IMG/VR virus record: IMGVR_UViG_3300032287_000776
Coordinates: 1 to 44,254 of that record
DNA from: a virus
Direction: 5' to 3' (one strand)
DNA: 44,254 nt
Positions 29,425-39,700 of this stretch are shown piece after piece (the stretch's first letter is position 1; every line of letters starts with the position of its first letter). A program made the translations under genes and the position numbers. Under the pieces are notes generated by a model. The model saw nothing but the letters and a program-made list of their open reading frames with translations, did no database searches and was not told the origin of the DNA.

Positions 29425-29580
29425 CTAGGTTGCCGCGCAGATTTCCATCTTTCGAGGTCTGCCACCCTTCGCGCCATTAGCCCGTGCTGCCTCAACTTTT
29501 TTATCAGTAGAAACGCATCCACCCTTGCGTCCAATCTCGGACAGAAACTGCCGTACTGAATCAGGAATTGTCATCTTCAT
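29425..29580 (-). CDS. 51-aa protein with GAKGGRPRK tail
   Basis: ATG 29580, overlapping the upstream gene by 20 bases. MKMTIPDSVRQFLSEIGRKG then ARANGAKGGRPRKMEICAAT. The tail GAKGGRPRK is an AT-hook-like basic motif that is common in small phage proteins and suggests nucleic-acid binding. The rest is helical. A longer frame upstream reads through the previous gene out of frame. Confidence 0.65.
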   Translation of the reverse strand: MKMTIPDSVRQFLSEIGRKGGCVSTDKKVEAARANGAKGGRPRKMEICAAT

Positions 29581-29731
29581 TTTTGTCTCTTTCCTTGGCA
29601 ACTCGCTTGTAAGAATCCCAGTCGATATCGTCGTAATTGTCCTGATATTTTCGCTCCCAAGTCTTGGTTCTTGGCTTATCTCCCTTGCCGTTTCGATGCC
29701 ACTCATTGTTGTCAATTTTGCCCTGACTCAT
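29561..29731 (-). CDS. 56-aa GKGDKPR-type phage protein
   Basis: ATG 29731 is preceded by AAGGAG with four intervening bases. MSQGKIDNNEWHRNGKGDKP then RTKTWERKYQDNYDDIDWDS. NGKGDKPR followed by a Y-x2-N-Y-D-x-I-x-W region is a very common short phage protein of unknown function. Overlaps upstream and downstream genes by about 20 bases each. Confidence 0.75.
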   Translation of the reverse strand: MSQGKIDNNEWHRNGKGDKPRTKTWERKYQDNYDDIDWDSYKRVAKERDKNEDDNS

Positions 29732-29951
29732 CTTCTTGCTCCTTGGTTTTGAATACTCCGTCACGAACGAAAATATGCTCCATCAATTTTGCCGCTAAGA
29801 CAAACTTGAAACTCGTCTCTTGGAGCGTCCGCATCACGTCATGGTAAACGTCATGCTGGGTGATTTTGGTTAAGTCGATTTGTGAGAGGACTGCATCAAT
29901 TGCTTGTTGCGTCTCTTCTTCTCCTGCTTGTTTTGGTGTGTTTGTTGACAT
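29712..29951 (-). CDS. 79-aa helical hypothetical protein
   Basis: MSTNTPKQAGEEETQQAIDA, then VLSQIDLTKITQHDVYHDVM and RTLQETSFKFVLAAKLMEHI. Acidic N-terminus and helical core, no cysteines. The gene ends 20 bases inside the next. Function is unknown; the helix could be an anti-host or partner-binding surface, inferred only from charge. Confidence 0.6.
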   Translation of the reverse strand: MSTNTPKQAGEEETQQAIDAVLSQIDLTKITQHDVYHDVMRTLQETSFKFVLAAKLMEHIFVRDGVFKTKEQEDESGQN

Positions 29952-29956
29952 ATTTA

Positions 29957-30202
29957 TTATTGGTTGAATGTGTTTTTCTCACGCTCGATGAGCATGGCAT
30001 CTGCGTCCACGAAGGACAACTCTGCCACTATCTCAGGCAACTCGCCACTAAATTCTTCTGATGCCCTGTAGCCCCGCAGTGATGCCGCTGCGAAGTAGTC
30101 CCTCATGCCCATGCCAGAGTTTGGCTTGACGGATCCAGTCTTTGCGTCTCCACCGAAATGAGGCACTGGGAATGCAGGGTGGTTGTTGCGTTTAGTAGCC
30201 AT
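29957..30202 (-). CDS. 81-aa conserved phage protein, RDYFAA type
   Basis: MATKRNNHPAFPVPHFGGDA, then GMGMRDYFAAASLRGYRASE. The HPAFP...GM-x2-RDYFAA pattern is common in small, uncharacterised phage proteins. The last half (ELPEIVAELSFVDADAMLIE) is helical. It overlaps the previous gene by 11 bases. Confidence 0.75.
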   Translation of the reverse strand: MATKRNNHPAFPVPHFGGDAKTGSVKPNSGMGMRDYFAAASLRGYRASEEFSGELPEIVAELSFVDADAMLIEREKNTFNQ

Positions 30203-30374
30203 TTAATTTAGCGAGGAACTCGCGTTGAATTTTTCGTCTCTCTGGAGTGCGCGTCCAGAAGAACGCACAGGCTTGATCGACCACAATGGAAAGTCTGCGA
30301 ACCCATGGGTCATCGTGTTCTTCTACACCGCACTGGTTGCGTCCAATCCCTTTGACGGGTTTTGTATTTTTCAT
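30192..30374 (-). CDS. 60-aa hypothetical protein
   Basis: MKNTKPVKGIGRNQCGVEEH, DDPWVRRLSIVVDQACAFFW, TRTPERRKIQREFLAKLNGY. One central semi-hydrophobic helix between basic flanks. A membrane-peripheral or helical protein is possible. No family known. Confidence 0.6.
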   Translation of the reverse strand: MKNTKPVKGIGRNQCGVEEHDDPWVRRLSIVVDQACAFFWTRTPERRKIQREFLAKLNGY

Positions 30375-30394
30375 ATTTATTTATAGGTGAAAGA

Positions 30395-30529
30395 CTATTT
30401 TTTAGCCTTAGCTTTCTTTTGTACGGCATAGGCAATAGCGAGTGCTTGCTTCTGCGGCTTGCCGTGTTTCATTTCAGTTTTGAGATTGCGTTCAAAGCAA
30501 TTCTGTGAGGCACATTTTCGTAGTGGCAT
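30395..30529 (-). CDS. 44-aa basic phage protein
   Basis: ATG 30529, five bases after the previous stop: MPLRKCASQNCFERNLKTEM, KHGKPQKQALAIAYAVQKKA. The HGKPQKQALAIAY segment is similar to small phage proteins with a conserved GKxxxQAxAIAY motif. Basic and helical, possibly nucleic-acid binding. A longer frame starting at 30595 overlaps the previous gene and is not preferred. Confidence 0.65.
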   Translation of the reverse strand: MPLRKCASQNCFERNLKTEMKHGKPQKQALAIAYAVQKKAKAKK

Positions 30530-30533
30530 AGGT

Positions 30534-30752
30534 TTATTCTTCTTCGATTCCAAGTGCTGTTTGGAGCGCATCGTAGTCTCCGTTACCAGCATCAAGTGCA
30601 GCGTTTTTTATGTCTTCTGGAGCATCTTCAGCAACCATCAGAACCATATTGTCTGGAAGTTGGTATTCTTCAAATCCAATTTTTTTGTAGTCATTTATAT
30701 CAGACGTGTTTTTGTTAGCATCTTTTACAAGTATAGAGTAATTCTCGCTCAT
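30534..30752 (-). CDS. 72-aa acidic hypothetical protein
   Basis: MSENYSILVKDANKNTSDIN, then QLPDNMVLMVAEDAPEDIKN and an acidic ALQTALGIEEE tail. It lies just downstream of the giant polyvalent gene with a three-base gap and could be an accessory to it. No known domain. The ATG has an A/T-rich leader like the giant gene's. Confidence 0.6.
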   Translation of the reverse strand: MSENYSILVKDANKNTSDINDYKKIGFEEYQLPDNMVLMVAEDAPEDIKNAALDAGNGDYDALQTALGIEEE

Positions 30753-30755
30753 TAT

Positions 30756-33700
30756 TTATTTATTTTTCTTTTTTGAAGCTAATACCTTTTGAGTATCTTC
30801 GTCAACACGCAAAATAAATCCAGCATTTTTTCGCATTGCTCCAGCAACAGTTTCAGCAGAACCATCGACCACTGTTTCACCAGCATGAGTTTCTCTGTAT
30901 TTCTTGAATATTTGCTCTGGTTTTACTGGGTTTTTAACCAAAAAATTGTTTCCTTTTTCTGGCCCAAGCATTACCCAATCGTATGCCTCATGCTCGACAA
31001 AATCAGGATTAGCCCTCATTTCATCTCTTGCCTTGCGTTCCGCAGCAGACATTGCCGCTTCTTCTTTTGGATCATTTCCAAAATACAAAGCAAAGATATC
31101 TGGGTTTTGAGAAAGTTCAACAGCAGTTACAATATCAAGGTTTTCACCCTCTCTAAAATCTGACGATTCACGCATAACAAGACTTGGATCAAATTTGCCA
31201 AACTTAAATGACAATATACTTCCAATTGCTGAACCCCTTTCAGAGAATGTATTCCCAATATTATCAGAAATATACAATGATTTGTTATTTTTTAATAATT
31301 CATTGTATTCTTTTAGATTAACATATTTTTCTAATTTTTTATTTGCTTTTTCAATGCTGTTTTCTTCCCAATTTCCAGTCTTAACATTACTAATTGCTGT
31401 TTTAATGCTAGAAACAGCTTTAAATATTTCACCATAAAGTCCTTTAGGAGTAATATCTTCTCTTTCTTTTGTGATTTTATTTATTTTTTCATTTATTATT
31501 CTAATCTTTTCTGGATCTTTTTTAGCGGAAGACATTTGACGTTTCAAAGCAGTTATAGCTGAACTCATTGCTGATTTCTCTCCTGCAATAATTCCTGCTT
31601 GCATGGATAATGAAATGATTTCCTTTTCCCTTTGGTTTAATTTTGATTTTCGCATCATCCTATCAAGAGTCCTTGCTGTTCTCTTGTTTGATTTATGAGC
31701 AATTGGATCCATCAAGTGAACCAAAGCGTATTTCGCTCCATGAGATGCCAATCTATTTTTAGCACCAGATACAAAGGTAGAAGTCATGTTAGCCCAGACT
31801 GCCTTGTATTTCTTACCATCTGGCCCAGTAATTGTAACTTGGTTTGATTTAAGGAATGGATGCAATGGGCCACCCATATCTCCACCAGTAGCCCTTTGAC
31901 GATCCGCTTCAAGAAGAATGACTGGTTGTCCTTTTAGTTCTTTTATTAAGTCTTTGAACTTTGGAACCTCAAGGTATTCAGGATCGTAAGAGAACGACAT
32001 TTTTCTTCCACCACCAATATCAATTTCAACATTTGTTGCTTTATCCCATTTAAATCCTTTTGCTGGAGTGATTCCTTTTATTATTGTTGTTTCAAAGTCT
32101 GGAAGCGGTTCAGTTTTTCCAATTGGACGTGCTGGCATGAACTGCAAGCCAGTTGCTCTAGGCAACTCGTCTTGCACTGGCTTATCGTTCTTATCGAGAA
32201 TCTTTATAAGATTCTCATCGAATACGACATAGTTGTATGTTCCGTCTCCTTGTTTTCGGGATGTTCCGTCGAGGTAGCGGATGCCGGGGATGCCAAAGTC
32301 AAAAAGACGCATTGAAGCTGCTTCCGTATCGCCAAATGCTCCTTCTGCAAAAGCCCCGTAAATTCGCTCGCCTTTTGTTTTATTGGTTAATTCTTCACCA
32401 TTTGGCAATCTGCCATTAAGTCCCGCAAGAGATTTTTGCACCTTCTCACTCTGTTCACTCAAAGGCTTATCCCAATCAAGCAAGTCTTCGTCTTTTACAT
32501 CGAGATCAACTTTGTATAAGTTTCCTTTTGAGAATTCTAACCAATTATTTTTTTCAGCCTCATCTATTAAAGATAATTTTTGTTTATTAAAATCCCAATA
32601 TTCACGCATTTTTGAATATGCTTCTTCAATGGTATATTTATTATTATATTTAGGATGAGGTATAACTGAAGAAACAATGTCTATAAATTCTTGTTGTTTT
32701 TCTGTTAGTTTATTAAATCCACCATATTTATTCCAAACAGGAACTTCTTTAACTGTAAGTCCTTCACTTAATTGTTCTTGATATTCTTCAGCAACCTTCC
32801 TTGCCTGTGCAAAGTAAAGACCCCATCCATACGCTTGCGCTCCTTCGCCAGTGCCGATTTTCTCCAGCTTAAACTTGTCTACGTCAAATGGAGTTCCGTG
32901 GAATGCAGGAAGGAAGTTGATCAACCCTGCGGAGGATACCAATGCGTTTGAGAATGGTTTGATAACTGCGTCTGGAGCAGGTTTTGCACTGGTGGTTATG
33001 TCAGAAGATTGTATGCTTTTTTCTGAGATATCAGGGGTCAACTCCATATCTGGCAGCATAGCCTTGCCCCGCACAGGAGGCTTAATTTCACCCAGCGAGA
33101 GTGCCTTCGCTCCAACCACCTTGGTTGGTGCGGATATGCCTTCTAGGGGACGTATACGCGCAGAGATAGGCTCGTATTTGGTGGGTTGCTCTGCTGGTGT
33201 GAATTGAACACCCTTTTGTGATTCATTCCAAATATCCAGCAACTGTGCTTTTGATTTTATAGAACTTGGATCGGTAATTACAATTTCTGCTCCGGGTTGA
33301 TAACCTACATATCCTTTTTTAGAAAGCTCACCTTGAAGAGTTTTTCTCCAAGTATTTCCAGTTTCCCCTAACCAATCGTTACTGTTCCAAGGGAAATGAT
33401 ATGGAGGTTCATTTACTCCTATAGATTGTGATGCTTTTTTAAGCATCTCGTTAAATTCAACATTATCACCACCACCATTAATTATATTAAATGGTGTTAA
33501 TTCTGTATCTCCAGCAGCATCTAATATTTTTCCATCTGTGTATAATTCAATTAAATTTCTTTTTTGAAATTGTCCGCTTTTATAACGAGGTATATCACGT
33601 TCTTCAAATGTAGATACATTACCACTAAGGGTTCCTCCTTCTCTTAAAAAAGTTGGGTTTTCAGATTTTGAAAAATGAAACAATTTGCGTTTTCTAGATT

Positions 33701-36700
33701 TAACAAAATCATCTGGATTAGTAAATTTTTTAGCTTCACTTATTAAATAATTTGTTTCTGCTGGCATGAACTGCGGTTGCCCAATCGTTATTGAATCGTA
33801 TACAATATGCTCTTTGCCTCTAGATGTTTTGATTCGACCCACTTCATTTCCAAGTTTAATTTGTCCTTTTTTGGTTGGACGTAAACGGGGTTCTCCTCCT
33901 TCAGGGTATCTTGCAAGTTTTACTCCATTTGGAAAGTCAACTTTCAATGAGTAAAAATGATCAGGGTTATTTTCAACCGATATCAAAACAGGATTTGGCT
34001 TTTCTTTTGAGCCAATAGCAGCAACCTCTGGTGGGTTCTCTGAAATCCAATCCCATCCAGCAGATTTTCTAAACAAGTTCGTTTTCCATGTTCTGCCCTG
34101 CTCATCAGGCATTTCGTCGATGAGTGAATCGCTGACAAGAGATGGTCGTTTGCCAGACGCATCGATTGTGCCTGTAGCATAGTTTTTGTTGGTAATATCT
34201 TCACCCGTTTCTAGGTCGAAGAATTTGCCCCCTTCGTTAAACTCACCAATATCAAACCTTGTCCAGAATTCTGGTGGAGCGACATAGCGTCCTCTGCGCT
34301 CCTCACCCTTCTTGCCAGTTCCTGTAAATCGTTCTGGGATAGTCTGCACTGCTGGCATGAACTGCAACTGACCACCTCTCACTTTGCCTGCCATTTCGGG
34401 AGTGATGTTTACACGCCAGATTGGGGTTGTTTCTCCTTTTCGAGCAAGTTCTTGAAGCAATTCAGCATCAGTAAAATCGTCTATTTTTTTATCAGGTTTT
34501 GGCGTTACAATTTCAGATTTCTCAACCTTGCCACCCATTTTCGCTACATACTTGCCAACCTCTTTAGGCATGATTTGGTCGTAGAATCCCTTCATGCCTT
34601 CACCACCGACTGTTAAGTCATCTCCAGTGGCAGTTCCTGAGTTTTCGGCAAGAATCTTCGATGCCACTTCTTTTCCTATCACCTCGCTTAATTGCTTGCC
34701 ATTGGCATCAGCAGTATCGGAATCATAGACAGATCCATCATCGTTGATTTTACCTGCTAATACTGTGTTTCCATTTTTAATGGCAGCAAACGCTTTTTGG
34801 TAACCCTTGGGAGTGTTCCATGTGATCTCATCGACTGCCTGACGCATTGCGTTCTCGTAACGCTTTACTTGCTCAATGCCAGTAGTCCAACCAATCCACT
34901 TCTTGTCTGCATCCACGGCATCTCGCAGTGCGCGTTTGAAAAGTTGGATAGACCAGTCTTTTCGGAATGGTGCGTCTGGGATTAAATCCTTTCCATGTAA
35001 TGTAATAGATTTAAGATATTCTAAAGCATCACTTTTTGTTTTAAACTTTACAGACGGGTCATATACTCCTTTGACTCTAAACACACCATTGTCATCAAAA
35101 ATCCTATTTTCATCGATTTTTACATCCTGAATATACCCCTTCTCCCTTCCTGCCTGATGCCTGTCAGACTGCCACTCCTCAACAAACAACCCATCGTTAC
35201 CCTGTGCGTCTGTGCGCTCGTTGAGGCGCATATGCGCTACATAGTTGGGTGTGTCTGGGAAGTGGGAGGAGGTGTATGAGGGTTTGGATTCTTCTTCAAA
35301 ATCCCACGAATTAACTCTGGGATTTTTAATGTCGGGATGATTGTCGATGTGAGATTGCGCCTCTTCCTTTGTTTTGAATAAGACTCCAAGTTGTGCGGGG
35401 CCTATCCAGCTATCATAAATGATTCCCCAATTCTTGCGTTTCGTTGGTGGAATCGGCATCGTCATCACCACTTCTCGGTAGTTTGCGCCACCGGGAAGTT
35501 GGTATTTAGCAAAGCGTGTTTCATTGCTTGTTTGGTTTGCATTACTTCCTAATTGCTGGTCTTCAAATTCTAAAACCGCTTGTTCATAAGCATCCCAATT
35601 CCTTGTCCTTTGAGCTTGCCGCTCAAGAGCGTCAATTTCACTTTGCGTCCAAGTTTTAGTTGCTCCTCCAAGTGTCACCTCTTCAAACTTAACAGCACCT
35701 TCATTGCGAAGATACTCCATAACCTTGTCTTTCGGAACCTTGCCGCTATTCTCCGTTGCAAGACGATCAATTTCACCTAGCACTCCAGACCACTTGAGTT
35801 CCTCGGCTTTTGCATTCTGTGGGTTGTTGACGATTGCCTTGAGTTGTTCTGGTGACGCAAATTTGCCCGTGACTTTCTCGTCGATGGTTTTTTGTAGACC
35901 TGAGTACATTCCACGTTCGGAGGTTGGGTAGCGTTCCGTTTCCGCTGGCATGAATTGCAAGCCAGATATTTTTTGACGTTGTGTTGCTTTTTGATTGTAA
36001 ATATCGTTTGCCGCACTTTCAATTTCAGCATCCGTCACGGATGGTGAAATGTTGAATTCACCCTCGCTATCGAACACGTTGCGAATATGCTCTGCCAGAG
36101 TTTGCTCTTGGTTGTCAACCCTCCCCGTTTTGTAGTTGTTAATTGCGTCAAAAACCACGTCCTGCGGGTTCATTTCGCTTTCCGTTATGTTTTCCTCACC
36201 CTCGGTGGCAGCAGACTCTTGATCGGATTCTAGTTTCTGAAAGATGCCTTCTAGTTCGGTTTCGTAGTTGGCAATGCGCTTGTCAGTTCCACCCTCTTCG
36301 TACATCTTTTCCAACTCGGCAGATAAGAATTTTGCCCTGTCCGTTTCTTGATTTTTTACATCAACAAAATCCCCTGACTCTTCTGGCATGAATGCAGGGT
36401 CAAACATGGAAACAATACGAATATTTCCGTTTTCCTCATCAAGCGATTCCGCTGGTTTTAAGTCATCACCTTCACGCAACTTGGATTCTAGTTGATCAAG
36501 ATTTCCTGTATTGATTGCGTTACGAATTTCTTCAGCGGTTACAGACGGAAGGTCATTTGCAAAATCCTCTGGAGTTTGGAAGTCTGCCAATGGGTTCTCC
36601 GATGGCATATAGTTGTCTCTATTCAACTCATAGTTGAATGGCATCTTCTGCAAGGCAGACTCGTTGTATTGGTTTATGCGATCAATTCTTCTTGAACGAA

Positions 36701-39700
36701 CAATAACATCAATTGGATCTTTGCCTTTTTGAACTGGCAATTTAGTCCTGCGCGGATTTGCTGCTTTTGTGTCAGCATTCCATACGTTGAATAAATCGTT
36801 TACAGCATTCTTCTTTTCAAGAGCAACAGCGGCATCTGTATCAAGACCAGTTTCACCACGATCCCCCTTAGAATGGTTATCAAGCACTTTAATAACATCA
36901 CTCCAAAATTCTGTAGTATCACCATTCCACAACTTTAGATTCTCTGGTTTTTTAGCAAGCCAAGCATTCATCTTGTCATGCATCCTGCTAACGGAAATTG
37001 TTGTGATTAGAAAGTTTCCTTGTTTAGAAAACTGGAATCCAATTGGAATTTCATCTCGGATTTGGGGAGACAATGCCCTAGATTTACCTCCGCGCATTGC
37101 GGCTTGATACTCCATGTACATCCTAGTGCCATCTTTTCTACGAAGGATTTCATTAACAAATAGAATCTGACGTTTAAGATTCGGAGAAACAATGGTGTTT
37201 GGAAGTGCAAGAACAGCGTTAACCTGCGTTTCGCTCATCACACCACGATAGTTTCCGTTTCCAGTATCTTCCAATTGCAATGCACCTTTGGACAATGCAG
37301 AATCGATAGCGTTACGAATAACCTTTCCGCGATTCCGTGACCTAGCTTCAATTTCACGATTGGATAGGATCTTTGGACTTCCATCAACATTACGAGCGAT
37401 TCGTGTTCCAACCTCAACCTGCGTTCCATCAGGCATAGTGCCAAATGTGATTTCAGGCCCAAGGTTCATTGGGATTCCCTTTTCATCCACCAATTGCCCA
37501 CCTTGAATTCGGTATGTTCCAACAAATGGATCCACTCCAGCTTCAGGCGGAAGCGGAATCTCCTGTTTACTTCCATCTGGAGCGGTCATTGTTGCAACCT
37601 GCTCCTTCTCGAAAATATCGGAATTCTTGAATTTTTCCTGCAATGAACGATCAGAAAGAATCTTCGTAAGCGGAATCTCTACTTCTTCTTTTCTAGCATC
37701 GCCCTCGTAGACCATGCTCTGGTTTAAATTATTTAATTGGCGTTGGTATTGCCGAATCATTGCAAGCGATTCTGGGGTCAATTCCGCTCCAAGAACAGTG
37801 GATATGTCACCACTATCATCAACGATGATTCCACCCTTGCGGAGCGTTTCCTTTATTGTCTTTAAAACACCATTCTGTGTCTTTACCTCAATCCAATCGA
37901 CAACTTGCCTTCCAATTGAATCTAATCCAGCCCGTTTTCCACCATTAATTCTGCCAGATCTTCCTGCGATTTCTGAAAGGACTTCTTCTTTGATATACGC
38001 TCGTAGTTTATCTTGATCACCAAATTGCGCCTTAAATGACTCTCCATTGTCAGATGGTGACATTGCAGCAGCATAAGTGTCTGCATATGCGTCTAATTTT
38101 TCATCCGAATAAACTCCCTGTGTAACCTTGTTAATAGTTCCATCATCGTTAACAATGTTTTGATCAAACAACTCCCTGCGAATAGGAGTAAGCATATCAC
38201 GCACTTCAGAAAATTGGCTCAATGCGTGTTGCATTTCATGCCCAACTACATTTCGGACATTGAATCCTTCTCCTGAAAGTTGTTTTACTAAATCGCCATT
38301 GATTACAATCGTTGCTCCTTGCAAGTTCTGCTTACGCATGAATGCTGGAGTCTCGCTTCCGTCAGAAATAGCAGCACCACGGGCAGATTGCAATGAACCA
38401 ACTTCATTGTAAAACCTATCTACAACCTTCCTTGCGTTTACTAAACTCTCACTTTCTTGTGGGCTTAAATTTGGATTTCCAGTTAATTGTGAAATAACGC
38501 CTTCAGCATCTGTTAGTGTAGTCCCATAAGAGCTACGGAAAAAGCCTTCCATTTCAGACGGGTCAAGAATCTTAACTTGGATATTATTTAATCCTGCGGC
38601 CTTACCTGTTGTCTTAGCCAAATCCATTTCTTCAGCAAATGCTAAATGCACTTGACGCAAGATTTCCTTTTGTGTTTGTGGTGTAGCTTTATCTAGCGTT
38701 TCAATGGTGGTTTTAAGTTTGCTGATTTTTGACTTAATATCCTGAACGTCTGGGCCGAATGTGACATCTTTCTTTTTCTCAAGATCGTCTATTTTAGTTT
38801 GGATAGCTTTTTTGCGTTCATCAATGCTTCCTAGCTTTTCCATTCTAGGAACCAAATCTGGATCCACGGAAGATAGAAATCGCTTAATGTCAGCATCCTC
38901 GTCTGCTCTCCTAGAACTAGGGTCTGGAGTGATGATCGTATCAATTTTCTGTGCAAGACCTGTTCTTGGGTCAATCAAAGCACCTGCTCGATCCATTATC
39001 CGCGAACCACCAAATGCTCCCATTCCAAATCCAGATCCCGCAACTTCAAATCCTTGTTCGATTGATTCAATGTCTGGAAGACCAAGAATTGTGTTTAATA
39101 CAGCACCATTGACTCCTTGTTGAGTGATGGCATTACCCTGTCTAATCATCCAGTCTGCTGCCCTTGCTCTACCAAGACCACCTCTTGACTCTGCGCTAAA
39201 TAATCTTTTTGTTAATGCGCCAGAATCTGCTGATCTTCCAGCCCGTTCAACCAACCCTCTGCGTCCAGCAGCACCTCCAACGTCAACTTGAGATGCAATG
39301 TCTTTGAAGGTTCTAGCAACTTGTTTTGTTGCGATTGTTGCTGGTTTTGCCGCTAAAACCATTCCAGTAATTTCAGGTGCTTGTATAAGTCCAGCTATTG
39401 ATCCACCTCTTATCAGGGTGTCTGGATCACCAGTAACATATTCACCAAGTTTCTTTGCTCCAGTTTGAACCCCAGCAATTCCTTTTTCAATAAACTCTGC
39501 TGATTTTTCAACTCCAGTGGCAACTGGTTTTACAACTCCTTTTAAAGCCAATTCTCCACCTTTTTGAACAGCTTTACCTGTGTATTTTCCAATTGTCTTG
39601 GTGGCAATGTTAGCACCGGGTATCGATATAGGTGACATCCATTCACCAATTGCAGAAATATATGGGTTCAGTTCTTCTCTTGTAAGTCCAGATTCTAAAA

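Noticed and set aside
30789-31163. Plus-strand frame of 124 aa opposite the end of the giant gene
   Set aside because: Low-complexity Phe/Ser/Ile-rich shadow of an AT-rich coding region on the other strand.
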